Translations under genes and position numbers: made by a program
IMG/VR virus record: IMGVR_UViG_3300021425_000084
Span: 1 to 37,498 of that record
Length of the DNA stretch: 37,498 nucleotides
Direction: 5' to 3' (one strand)
Origin: a virus
The notes under the pieces: model-generated
The model's input: the letters and a program-made list of their open reading frames with translations, nothing else
What the model was told of the DNA's origin: nothing
Database searches by the model: none
Shown here: one piece after another, positions 8,527 through 15,511 of the stretch
Layout: every line of letters begins with the position of its first letter
Numbering within the stretch: position 1 is the stretch's first letter

Positions 8527-8858
8527 GTCCTGTGAATCCTGCGTTTGAGTCCTTGGACATAAAACCAGAGGTCTATCACTTCATCCTCAAGGTCAGCGAA
8601 CGTGGCACGATCCTCAAGATCATTACCGCCGTTGGGGTTATGCTCCCGAATGCCAGCATTAAACTTACTGGTAGCTTTCTCAGTAAAACGTGCGATTGCT
8701 TCATCCCGTAATGTCTCATCCTTACTTGGTTTAGGATCGCAATCTGCGAGCTTTGATAAATCTTCAGCGGCTTGCTGCTGCCGTTTAGAGAGAGGGTTGT
8801 CCTTTGTGTTGCCGTAACTGGCAAGTGCGTATTGTTGTTGTAGTTTGTCGTGGTTCAT
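8523..8858 (-). CDS. Hypothetical helical protein (111 aa)
   Basis: Charged, helical, without recognised domains. The C-terminal half (FADLEDEVIDLWFYVQGLKRRI) resembles the end of MazG-like or dUTPase-like phage helices, but that is too weak for a call. It overlaps both neighbours by four bases (ATGA), so it belongs to the same translationally coupled set. Confidence 0.6.
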   Translation of the reverse strand: MNHDKLQQQYALASYGNTKDNPLSKRQQQAAEDLSKLADCDPKPSKDETLRDEAIARFTEKATSKFNAGIREHNPNGGNDLEDRATFADLEDEVIDLWFYVQGLKRRIHRT

Positions 8859-9364
8859 TTGCTTACCCTCTGGCTTGCGGCGTATGGTGTGTAGCCTAAC
8901 TGTACCAACGCCTCTATTATTTCTGTTTTGTTAATGGTTTTGTAAGACTTCTTTTCCAAGTCCTGTTGAATGTGCTTTTCGTACAATGTGCTACCACTGT
9001 CATAACAATAATCCCACCAGACATAACATGTAATGCGATCCCGTATGCGTCTAGGTAGTTCCATGATTCGCTGATACCAGTCAACAGGGTGGCGATCTTT
9101 AAGTTGCTGATGAACCTTAGTCTCGTTGCGTAATATTTTGTTGTATTGTTCTGGCACTTCATAGACTAGAAGTTCCTCAGTCTTAGGTACGTGTTTCTTC
9201 TGGCCCCATTTCGCTTGCTGGTGCTGTTCACGTAGCTTCTTATTACGCTCCATGCGGCGTTTGTTTTCCTCACGTAGCGAAGTGTTCTGCTTCGTAATCT
9301 GGTAGCGTTGCTTCCGTGCCTCTCTGACAATGGCGGCTTGTGTTTCTATTTCTGTGATACTCAT
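8855..9364 (-). CDS. Hypothetical protein with coiled-coil N-terminus (169 aa)
   Basis: The start is set at 9364 because that ATG forms an ATGA overlap with the stop of the upstream methyltransferase-like gene; an in-frame start at 9397 would add 11 residues. Residues 1-60 form a strongly basic coiled coil, followed by a compact region with WDYCY and a final helical motif. No family recognised. Confidence 0.6.
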   Translation of the reverse strand: MSITEIETQAAIVREARKQRYQITKQNTSLREENKRRMERNKKLREQHQQAKWGQKKHVPKTEELLVYEVPEQYNKILRNETKVHQQLKDRHPVDWYQRIMELPRRIRDRITCYVWWDYCYDSGSTLYEKHIQQDLEKKSYKTINKTEIIEALVQLGYTPYAASQRVSK

Positions 9365-10146
9365 GGTTGTGTGTCTTGTCTTAGTAGTTGTCCCCATTGA
9401 TTTGCCATAGCGTCAGCAATTCCATGATAGGTTGTGCTGCGTAATTTCCAGCGATCTTCTGAAGGTGGAAGGTTATTTTGACCACTCGGAGTTTGGTTAG
9501 CCCAGACAGGTTTGGTTGGTGGATTGTCGAGAGTCGCAAACTCTACACCCTCAATTTTTTTGTATGTTGCTTCATCTTGTGTTGGCCCGATACATTGGCA
9601 ATCTGCGTAATGCTTATTGCAATCTTCACAAAATGGTTCTCCACAACATTCGCAAGCAACACAGTCCATTGCGTATTTAACAACAGACCAATTCCTAGGT
9701 GGTATAATTTGTGTTGGTACAAGAGGCGGTAGGTTCTTTAACCATAAGCATGTTTTCTTACTAGCATTCTCCCCAAACATCCAAGGCTGTATTAACTGGT
9801 CATACTTCCGAATGTGTGTGCTAATGCAACCTACTGGATTCTCTAAGGCTATTTGTTTGATATTCGCACTTAGTAACACATCAACAAATCTTAATGCCTC
9901 TTCAGTTTGTTCCTGTCTCCCTGGAGTGCGTTTATTCCAATGTAAGCCGCTTGAGCATAAATAGGTGCAAGGCGGATGTGCAATCATTAAGTCCCACGTT
10001 TCGTTAATTACATCAAAGACATCACCCTGGTAGTGTGGACCTGGCGAATCTGTTGGAAGTAGATCACAAGACATTGCATCATGCCCTTGCTTGATAAACG
10101 CATCCCTAACTACTCCGCTATATTCACATGCGACTAAGACTTTCAT
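9361..10146 (-). CDS. DNA cytosine methyltransferase-like protein with Cys-rich insert (261 aa)
   Basis: The N-terminus VLVACEYSGVVRDAF fits the AdoMet-binding start of the phage C5-methyltransferase superfamily. AHPPCTYL carries the catalytic Pro-Cys (C60) and ALENPVG the ENP motif (102-104). A cluster of eight cysteines at about 162-185 forms an inserted zinc-binding region not seen in minimal enzymes. It is shorter than typical DNA methyltransferases and has no clear target-recognition domain, so substrate and activity are open: host-restriction evasion by DNA methylation or base modification is inferred. ATGA overlaps link it to the genes on both sides. Confidence 0.75.
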   Translation of the reverse strand: MKVLVACEYSGVVRDAFIKQGHDAMSCDLLPTDSPGPHYQGDVFDVINETWDLMIAHPPCTYLCSSGLHWNKRTPGRQEQTEEALRFVDVLLSANIKQIALENPVGCISTHIRKYDQLIQPWMFGENASKKTCLWLKNLPPLVPTQIIPPRNWSVVKYAMDCVACECCGEPFCEDCNKHYADCQCIGPTQDEATYKKIEGVEFATLDNPPTKPVWANQTPSGQNNLPPSEDRWKLRSTTYHGIADAMANQWGQLLRQDTQP

Positions 10147-10313
10147 TCTACTTCTCCTCTCAAACGCATAAGCCGTGGGTGGTCATCGTCGATGTCATCT
10201 TCAGGATCGTACTCAGGCTCCTCTGTATAGCCTTCGTGCTGTTCTTGAAGCCAATCAAGATGGCGTTCGTATTCTTTGAGTTTGCTTAGGTATTCGTTAT
10301 CGTGTGAGTGCAT
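10143..10313 (-). CDS. Small acidic protein (56 aa)
   Basis: An ORF of 56 codons starting MHSHDNEYLSKL with an Asp/Glu-rich middle and a basic end. Its stop overlaps the start of the methyltransferase-like gene (ATGA). Upstream, within nine bases, lies the end of a repeat that duplicates the 3' end of the helicase gene. No family recognised. The reading frame is supported by the overlap and by lack of alternatives. Confidence 0.55.
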   Translation of the reverse strand: MHSHDNEYLSKLKEYERHLDWLQEQHEGYTEEPEYDPEDDIDDDHPRLMRLRGEVE

Positions 10314-10321
10314 GGTGGTTA

Positions 10322-10366
10322 TTGGTTGGTGGTGAATTTTGAGATTGGTTTATTAAAGTTCATTGT
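10322..10366 (-). repeat. Direct repeat copy of the helicase 3' end
   Basis: A 45-base sequence repeated at 10560-10604 (42 of 45 identical). On the minus strand it encodes MNFNKPISKFTTNQ and a stop, the same peptide as the helicase C-terminus plus one Gln. An AGGAG ribosome site inside the end of the upstream gene precedes its ATG, so this 14-codon mini-ORF could be translated and could couple to the gene at 10143-10313. Confidence 0.9.
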
Positions 10367-10367
10367 G

Positions 10368-10550
10368 TTATTCTCCTGTGTGTATTAGTTTGAGTTCTAT
10401 TTCAGGTACAGTTACGTAGGATGTGATGTGACTATTTTTAGTGTAAAACAGATTACGCACCATATTTTTTACGTCATCCATATCGTACCACTCTTGTGTG
10501 GTAATAGTTTCGCCATTGGTGTAATACTCGATAGTTGCTAATATTTTCAT
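10368..10550 (-). CDS. Small hypothetical protein (60 aa)
   Basis: A 60-residue acidic protein with a beta-rich pattern (MKILATIEYYTNGE...). Family not recognised. It lies exactly between the two copies of the helicase-tail repeat, so it looks like an inserted cassette gene. Only nine bases separate it from the helicase stop. Confidence 0.55.
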   Translation of the reverse strand: MKILATIEYYTNGETITTQEWYDMDDVKNMVRNLFYTKNSHITSYVTVPEIELKLIHTGE

Positions 10551-10559
10551 AGTCTATTG

Positions 10560-10604
10560 TTAGTTGGTGGTGAATTTTGATATTGGTTTGTTAAAGTTCA
10601 TTGT
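10560..10604 (-). repeat. Direct repeat copy at the true helicase 3' end
   Basis: Partner of 10322-10366. Of the three differences, two change only synonymous third positions in the helicase frame (Asn, Ile) and the third turns the stop into Gln followed by a stop in the other copy. Confidence 0.9.
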
Positions 10605-11813
10605 AAGCTTACCTTCACTACCATGACGGTTCTTGCCTAGCTTGACCTGCCCTTCGCCATAGATGAACATGACAGTGTCGGCATCCTGTTCTATCGCACC
10701 ACTCTCTCTGAGATCAGAAAGCTTAGGTTCAGCAGATTGGTCACTGTTGCGATTTAGCTGTGATAACACAATACCCTGGGTTTTTGTGTCTTTGAATAGA
10801 CATTTCAAGTCTCTACTCATGGTGCTAATCTGTTGTTCCCTGCTTAGTTTGCGGTCAGTGCTACGAATTAGTTGCAGGTAGTCAATGAAAAGCATACACT
10901 GACCATGCTTTGCGAGGTCACGCCTGTGTTGTGCAGCAATTCGATCCACTGTGACATGGCTTGCATCCGATATAAAGAGAGGTAACTTCGTCAATCGGTA
11001 GCGAGCCTGCTCCATTAGGTCAAACTCAGCTTCAGTAATTAGTCCATCTTTTGAGCGGTTCGGGTCAACCTCACTCAGATTGGCGATAAGCTTGGCAAGT
11101 AGTTGTTCTGCTGACATCTCCAGTGACCAGATGCGTACTGGTATCTGTTGGAAAAGGATATTGAGAGCAAGTTGTAGGGCTAGACTCGTCTTACCTGCAC
11201 CTGGTCTGCCTGCTAAGATATTCAGTGTCTCAGGTCTGTAGCCACCTAAGTAGTAATCCAAGAGCCGAAATCCTGTGGAGATACCGATAAACTTCACTTG
11301 CTTGCTGTTACGTTCACGTATGTCCTCAATAACCTTCCCTGATTCAGTAGATATGTCGGCATCAGAGAGAATATCCTGACCACTATCCTGTAGTGCTTGG
11401 CTAAGTTTCTCCTGTATCTCAGTTGGTTCCATTTCTTTACGCACTGAATCAACGCATTCTATTGCCGCTCTAAGGAGTTTTCGTCTCCTTTCGGTATCAA
11501 TACATGTCTTCACGTAGATCGACGTGCTGGTGGTGGTCTCAGCGGCTTTAGAGATTTGATTCACCACTGCCATTGGCTCGGCATAGTCGTAGCGATCATT
11601 CAACTCCTGAGCCACACCGACCTCATCGAAAACTGTGCCTTCAGCATAGTATTGCTTTACAATACGCCAGACATCTTGGTGTATGGATTTGTGGAATGTG
11701 TCTTCCGATACGCCACTGGCAATCAGGTCGCCAACTACTCGGTCATCGAGAAAGGTAGAGGCAAGGATGAACTCCTCTGCGTATTTGTTGTACGGTGTTG
11801 GTATATCGATCAT
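10560..11813 (-). CDS. dnaB: Replicative DNA helicase, DnaB family (417 aa)
   Basis: The protein has a DnaB N-terminal domain (residues 1-110), a linker and a RecA-like C-terminal ATPase. Walker A is GRPGAGKT (202-209), Walker B FIDYLQL (309-315), the sensor LSQLNR is at 350-355 and DLRESGAIEQDAD at 367-379. The length is slightly below the bacterial homologue. It would form a hexamer that unwinds the phage fork. The start at 11813 overlaps the stop of the upstream gene (ATGA) with AAGGAGG inside that gene's last codons. The gene two upstream (12288-13112) is a likely initiator/loader. No phage DNA polymerase was found, so host polymerase is the probable partner. Confidence 0.95.
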   Translation of the reverse strand: MIDIPTPYNKYAEEFILASTFLDDRVVGDLIASGVSEDTFHKSIHQDVWRIVKQYYAEGTVFDEVGVAQELNDRYDYAEPMAVVNQISKAAETTTSTSIYVKTCIDTERRRKLLRAAIECVDSVRKEMEPTEIQEKLSQALQDSGQDILSDADISTESGKVIEDIRERNSKQVKFIGISTGFRLLDYYLGGYRPETLNILAGRPGAGKTSLALQLALNILFQQIPVRIWSLEMSAEQLLAKLIANLSEVDPNRSKDGLITEAEFDLMEQARYRLTKLPLFISDASHVTVDRIAAQHRRDLAKHGQCMLFIDYLQLIRSTDRKLSREQQISTMSRDLKCLFKDTKTQGIVLSQLNRNSDQSAEPKLSDLRESGAIEQDADTVMFIYGEGQVKLGKNRHGSEGKLTMNFNKPISKFTTN

Positions 11814-12034
11814 GCTTCCTCCTTTATTGGCAGTTCCTGATCCAAATCTCTAGTGATTGTTATGCTTTCACACCTGACCCATGTTAGGTCGTTAGATCCT
11901 TGCACAACTCCATCGAGTCCAATCAACTGTTCATGGAAATCAACTCCCATAATTGAGTACTCATTTCCATTTTTGTGATATTTTGCAACCAGTGAAGGTG
12001 TCCATTGTTGTTTGTTAAACTCTTCTATGCTCAT
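11810..12034 (-). CDS. Small hypothetical protein (74 aa)
   Basis: A 74-residue protein with no recognised family. Its last residues, ELPIKEEA, closely copy the end of the upstream DUF551-like gene (ELPAKEEA), because both junctions carry the same repeat containing AAGGAGG and the ATGA overlap. It is thus bracketed by two copies of the junction. Confidence 0.6.
   Translation of the reverse strand: MSIEEFNKQQWTPSLVAKYHKNGNEYSIMGVDFHEQLIGLDGVVQGSNDLTWVRCESITITRDLDQELPIKEEA
11811..11836 (-). repeat. Junction repeat, copy at helicase start
   Basis: 26 bases, 23 identical to 12032-12057. On the minus strand it encodes the last codons of the gene at 11810, which also hold AAGGAGG, and the ATGA overlap that starts the helicase. 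Confidence 0.75.
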
Positions 12035-12291
12035 GCTTCCTCCTTTGCTGGTAGTTCTGGTAGTGGCATCCAGTGGGTCGGTTGATAGAATTGATCTATC
12101 TCAATATCTCCTGACCAATACACTCCATTATGCCAAAAGCTTCCGTAGGTGTTACCCCAGTACCACACTATGTCATCGCCAGAGTCGTCTTCTGCACGTC
12201 CACCAATCCAAGGGATATATGTGTTTGCGTTGTATAGCCAAACGATCTGGTCAATCTCAGGCAGTTCTTGTTCTATCGGTATCCAGTTCAT
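12031..12291 (-). CDS. DUF551-like small protein (86 aa)
   Basis: The pattern WIPIEQELPE, VWLYN, GGR, then YQPTHWMPLPELP matches the DUF551 family as I remember it: a small Trp-rich phage and prophage protein of unknown role. The start at 12291 is preferred because it overlaps the stop of the upstream gene as ATGA; an ATG four codons earlier also exists. Its C-terminus ends ELPAKEEA, encoded by the junction repeat shared with the next gene. Confidence 0.7.
   Translation of the reverse strand: MNWIPIEQELPEIDQIVWLYNANTYIPWIGGRAEDDSGDDIVWYWGNTYGSFWHNGVYWSGDIEIDQFYQPTHWMPLPELPAKEEA
12032..12057 (-). repeat. Junction repeat, copy at the 11810-12034 gene start
   Basis: Partner of 11811-11836. Three base differences: one is synonymous (Leu) and the other two change Ala to Ile. 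The ribosome site and overlapping stop/start are identical. Confidence 0.75.
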
Positions 12292-13112
12292 AGTTCTTTG
12301 CATTTCTCGGTTATCACTTGCTGCACATCAGGAGTCAACTCGCTCCAGGGTGTGTCCACTAAATCTGTGCGATTTGGGAACACCTTGAGGATTTCACTTC
12401 TGTTGGCAGGTTCAAAGTATTGTGGTTCAGGTTCGGTTGGTGTGACGTGTGCAGGTGTAGCTTCCAGTAGCTTCAGGAACTTATCCTCTTTTCCGTCACG
12501 AAGGATGTAGTCAATGTTAGCTTTCCACTTCCTGTCATTCTTGCCAGTCATAAAGTCATCCGCTTCTGTGTTTTTGAACACTTGGGCAAAGTCAGCAATG
12601 GTATAGCCTTGTTTTAGTCGCTGGCTTATCAGTTTCTTGCGTTGTTCGTTTAGGTTCCTGACTGGAGGTAAGGATGGACAGTGTTCATGGTACAGTTCCA
12701 GAATTTCAGTGTAAGGCATACCACCAGCCCCTTGAGGGGTTTGGGGTGTAGTAACAGTATCCTTATCTGTATCTGTATCCTTATCTGTATCTGTATCGGC
12801 TTTTTTGGGTTTGTTTGGGTTTCCCAAATAACCCACTGGGTTTTCTTGGGTTTTCTTGGGTCGTCCTCCCTTTCTTCCGTTTTCCCTATTCCGAATGACA
12901 GTATTGACATACGACTGGTGATCTCGCTCAAGTTGCATTCTTACTGGTTGAAACGCAACCATTGCCACAGGATCATCAAATTCAGGGTCACTCCCATTCA
13001 CGTAGGTTAAAATTGCTTTAAGTAGCTTTCCAGCTTGCTCATCCGTCATAACACCGACCACCCCTGCCATGTCATGGTAAAGCTGAAATACTTTTTTCCC
13101 ATTGATACTCAT
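12288..13112 (-). CDS. Replication initiator/loader-like protein with DUF6291-type N-terminus (274 aa)
   Basis: Residues 1-85 (HDMAGVVGVMTDEQAGKLLKAI...FQPVRMQLERD) resemble the DUF6291 domain found at the front of phage replication proteins. NRENGRKGGRPKK follows and then a low-complexity linker with repeated DTDTDKD. The C-terminal part contains FMTGKNDRKWKANIDYILRDGKEDKFLKLLE, split here as motifs FMTGKNDRKWKA and DYILRDG, which I associate with the C-terminal ends of phage replisome organisers. It lies two genes before DnaB in the same operon, which supports a role in helicase recruitment. A structured RNA lies 23 bases upstream of its start. Confidence 0.7.
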   Translation of the reverse strand: MSINGKKVFQLYHDMAGVVGVMTDEQAGKLLKAILTYVNGSDPEFDDPVAMVAFQPVRMQLERDHQSYVNTVIRNRENGRKGGRPKKTQENPVGYLGNPNKPKKADTDTDKDTDTDKDTVTTPQTPQGAGGMPYTEILELYHEHCPSLPPVRNLNEQRKKLISQRLKQGYTIADFAQVFKNTEADDFMTGKNDRKWKANIDYILRDGKEDKFLKLLEATPAHVTPTEPEPQYFEPANRSEILKVFPNRTDLVDTPWSELTPDVQQVITEKCKEL

Positions 13113-13134
13113 TATCTTAGTCCTCTAAAAAAAC

Positions 13135-13231
13135 ACCCAACCGAGGAGCGTGTGAGAAGCAGGCTGCAAATAGCCATCGCTCGACTCGGTTGGGTATGAT
13201 AAATATATTTTGCATTACAAGGGCTTCTCAC
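13135..13231 (-). ncRNA. Structured pseudoknot RNA element, copy A (5' leader)
   Basis: Minus-strand RNA with four helices. The outer stem of 11 pairs joins 13185-13195 to 13135-13145. A two-base bulge and an inner stem of 5 pairs (13178-13182 with 13146-13150) follow. A GGC/GCC hairpin (13162-13175) sits inside. A 9-pair pseudoknot joins GTGAGAAGC (minus strand, 13223-13231) to 13152-13160. A T7 run follows the outer stem, as in an intrinsic terminator, then the ribosome site and ATG of the gene at 13112. Copy B (14756-14849) has the same layout with compensatory helix changes. Function unknown: riboswitch-like leader, attenuator or ribozyme are possible. Confidence 0.75.
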
Positions 13232-13264
13232 GGCCAATTACAACACCTATAATGGTGCGGTATG

Positions 13265-13591
13265 CTACTTCGTCAAGACTACACCTTGCTCTTTCAAGTA
13301 TGCCAGCACGTCCACTCCAGTAACTTGCTGTATGTACCTTGCCTTTGCCGCCACATGGAGCATCTTCATCTTGTGCATGGAAAGCTTGATCTGCTGTTTC
13401 GTTGCGTTCTCTTTTGCTATGGTGCTTAGTGTCTTCATAAGTACTTCATTGCAACCTGCATCAGGTGCTCGTGGTTCGTGTGTATGGTTAGTATGATTGG
13501 TATTGTGTATATCATGGTAAAATTTAATAGCAGCAGGACTTAGGACTCTTCGGCTATTATGGGCCGTGTCTCGTTTCCGCACAACATCCAT
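13265..13591 (-). CDS. Hypothetical protein (108 aa)
   Basis: A basic, His-rich protein (NTNHTNHTH near residues 30-38) with a helical C-terminal half. No family recognised. It lies between the exonuclease and the initiator-like gene in the replication operon. Near its stop is TTGACG (complement of 13271-13276), which could be a -35 box for the RNA element that follows, though no firm -10 box is seen. Confidence 0.6.
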   Translation of the reverse strand: MDVVRKRDTAHNSRRVLSPAAIKFYHDIHNTNHTNHTHEPRAPDAGCNEVLMKTLSTIAKENATKQQIKLSMHKMKMLHVAAKARYIQQVTGVDVLAYLKEQGVVLTK

Positions 13592-13608
13592 ATCCTGCTG
13601 CTAAATTG

Positions 13609-14271
13609 TTAGAGGTTCAACATCCTCCGTGTGAGACTGTCAAGAATCTTCACATCGTTCAATGCGTAGTCGATTGCTTTCTCCCGTTCTTCAGGAGTTC
13701 CGTTAAAGAGCCGTGCGAAGTCGGCTCCAGTGACACCACTGGGTTTGCCAAAGCCGCACAGGAATCTGTTCACTGTGTCCATTTTGGTCATTTCCATGCG
13801 GTTGCCCATGTTCCAGAAGGTCATCAGGTCGATGATCTGACTGTGCGGATAACCTCTTTTGAGATCCCAGATATGTTGTGGCCAGGGTACACCAAGCATC
13901 ATTGCCCGTTTGAAGAGGAATGGGAAATCAAACTTAATGATATTCCAGCCAACAACGGGCCTTTGTGCCATTAACTGAACACTAATGCGGTCTAATGTCT
14001 CACTAATCAGACGCTTTTCAGATTCGTAGGTCAGCACCTCATGCACTGCTCCGTCAGTCAACCCGACTGCCAACACCTTCCCCGTAATTGGGGAAAGTGC
14101 AGCTTTGTCTAGGAATTCATCCTCTGCTTCAGCAAGCTTGGCCTCGATCTTGTTGGGATCTTTGAGGTTTCCAAGCTTTACTTCACTGCGAGAGAAGTAG
14201 GACAATGCGTTCTTGGTCGGCCCTGTTTCAATGTCCACGCCAAGGTATTTCGGTGTATGTGTGTTATTCAT
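13609..14271 (-). CDS. DEDDy 3'-5' exonuclease, DNA polymerase B proofreading-type (220 aa)
   Basis: Exo I is DIE (D13, E15), Exo II is GWNIIKFD (N110, D115) and Exo III is YALND (Y202, D206), the full DEDDy set of the RNase H-like exonuclease fold. The fold matches the PolB proofreading domain but stands alone without a polymerase, as in several phages. It should degrade DNA from 3' ends and probably acts with the ERF annealing protein in recombination or end processing. It overlaps the upstream HNH gene by four bases (ATGA), which would separate it from ERF if the HNH gene were a later insertion. Confidence 0.85.
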   Translation of the reverse strand: MNNTHTPKYLGVDIETGPTKNALSYFSRSEVKLGNLKDPNKIEAKLAEAEDEFLDKAALSPITGKVLAVGLTDGAVHEVLTYESEKRLISETLDRISVQLMAQRPVVGWNIIKFDFPFLFKRAMMLGVPWPQHIWDLKRGYPHSQIIDLMTFWNMGNRMEMTKMDTVNRFLCGFGKPSGVTGADFARLFNGTPEEREKAIDYALNDVKILDSLTRRMLNL

Positions 14272-14738
14272 AGTTTTTGTATTTGGTGGTTAGTATTATT
14301 GTCCATAATAAATTGATTCCTTGCTTCCAATGCAGCTTCTTTTGAAGGAAATCCCCATTTTTTTGTCCTCTTCCCGTTTACGGTAATGTCATAAAGCCAT
14401 GATGATCTTTGAAATCGCACTCCATTGATGCCAGAAGTGTTAGATTTTTGTTTACGTCTATTTTGTGACTGCACTGTGCGACTAACCCACCTACAATTCT
14501 CAGGACAATAGTTGCCTTCAACATTAAGGCGGTCTATCGTTAGTCTTTTTTTCCATCCATTATCCATAGCCCAATCATAAAACGCTTGAAATGATTCTAG
14601 CCATTCGTCACACATTGCAATACCTCTGCCTCCGTAGTATTGGTAATCATTTCGTCTTGGGTTAGTGCACCGTTGTTTCATGTTAAGCCAAGTTTTATAC
14701 AAAGGGTGATACCTAAGGCGGTGTAGTTCGTACTTCAT
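14268..14738 (-). CDS. HNH endonuclease with AP2-type DNA-binding domain (156 aa)
   Basis: Residues 1-95 hold the HNH nuclease pattern: RCTNPRRNDYQYYGGRGI, then LTIDRLNVEGNYCPENCRWV. This is the variant found in phage-encoded free-standing homing endonucleases. Residues 100-150 (SGINGVRFQRSSWLYDI...WGFPSKEAALEARNQFI) form an AP2 DNA-binding domain. The start at 14738 is chosen because GGAGGG lies just upstream; an upstream ATG falls inside the stem of RNA element B. The gene sits between ERF and the exonuclease and is probably mobile. Confidence 0.88.
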   Translation of the reverse strand: MKYELHRLRYHPLYKTWLNMKQRCTNPRRNDYQYYGGRGIAMCDEWLESFQAFYDWAMDNGWKKRLTIDRLNVEGNYCPENCRWVSRTVQSQNRRKQKSNTSGINGVRFQRSSWLYDITVNGKRTKKWGFPSKEAALEARNQFIMDNNTNHQIQKL

Positions 14739-14755
14739 TGGATTCCCTCCAAAAC

Positions 14756-14849
14756 CCATAAGCCCCGTAGAGAGGTGTCAGAACAGGCTTTACGCCATCC
14801 TCGATCTACAGGGCTTATGGAAAGTTGATAATTCATTTCGGGTTCTGAC
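14756..14849 (-). ncRNA. Structured pseudoknot RNA element, copy B (5' leader of the HNH gene)
   Basis: Same architecture as copy A. The outer stem of 16 pairs joins 14805-14820 to 14756-14771. It includes one U-G pair that exists only if the minus strand is the RNA; on the plus strand it would be an A-C mismatch. The inner stem is four pairs (14799-14802 with 14772-14775) after a two-base bulge. A GGC/GCC hairpin spans 14786-14796. An 8-pair pseudoknot joins GTCAGAAC (minus strand, 14842-14849) to 14777-14784. Unpaired joints match copy A. It ends 17 bases before the HNH start codon, with a run of four T before the ribosome site. Upstream, TTGACA overlaps the ERF stop codon (complement of 14886-14891). 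Confidence 0.75.
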
Positions 14850-14887
14850 TTCCGATAATTACTAGAATGCAGATAGGAAACCTAATG

Positions 14888-15493
14888 TCAAGATTTCTTC
14901 ACCTCCTTGGTGACTGTGTTCTTGGCAGCATACTCGTTAGCAGTTGCAATTAGCTTCTGTGGATCTCTGAGCCACGAAGACGGTAGTTCATGTACTCCCG
15001 CTATGATCGTACCCTTTGACGCTGCAAATGCGATTATGGCAGTCTCATGTGGCTTCAGGAGGTCAATGCGTCCTTGTAGCCCAGTGGCTGGATCTTGAGC
15101 AGGTTGAGTCTTGCTCGCCCCTTGTGAGGCACTGTTAGCGTCATCGTCTTCACCCGCAGGGCAAATGCCTGCCTTTAGTTGCCACAACCTACGTCTTGCG
15201 TAAGTCTCAGCACTCTTCTGCTGTTGTGGATTGCTTGGATCTTTACACACAAGGTCAATGATACATAGGTCGTCAACCTCTGCACTTTCAGCATGCAGGA
15301 GTTGTATTGAAACCGCTCCCTCTCTGCATCCTTCTTTTACGATGATGCCATGCTTTAGAAAGACTGGTTTTACCAAATCAATAATGTGATCCAGTGTTGC
15401 ATAGTCACTACGGAAGTGTCCGTTGACTGCGTTATTGCCTACGTTTGGCATCTCTTGATGCACTTTCAAAAGTGCTTTTGCTAGTTCTTTCAT
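14888..15493 (-). CDS. erf: ERF-family single-strand annealing protein (201 aa)
   Basis: The start MKELAKALLKVHQEM followed by NAVNGHFRSDYATLDHIIDLVKP is the ERF signature, and the block AETYARRRLWQLKAGICPAGEDDDAN matches the family's conserved centre (usually Y.RRY.L...LGI). The C-terminal 60 residues are less conserved. ERF proteins anneal complementary single strands for recombination, and here the SSB-like protein is next upstream, with exonuclease and RuvC nearby. It fits phage-directed recombination and genome circularisation. Confidence 0.9.
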   Translation of the reverse strand: MKELAKALLKVHQEMPNVGNNAVNGHFRSDYATLDHIIDLVKPVFLKHGIIVKEGCREGAVSIQLLHAESAEVDDLCIIDLVCKDPSNPQQQKSAETYARRRLWQLKAGICPAGEDDDANSASQGASKTQPAQDPATGLQGRIDLLKPHETAIIAFAASKGTIIAGVHELPSSWLRDPQKLIATANEYAAKNTVTKEVKKS

Positions 15494-15511
15494 AGTTTTC
15501 CTTTCGTGATA

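Noticed and set aside
13135-14849. Known ribozyme classes for elements A and B (hammerhead, twister, pistol, HDV)
   Set aside because: No CTGANGA/GAAA core, no twister or pistol signatures. The HDV-like strand order lacks P4 and the conserved active-site bases, so only a topological resemblance is noted.
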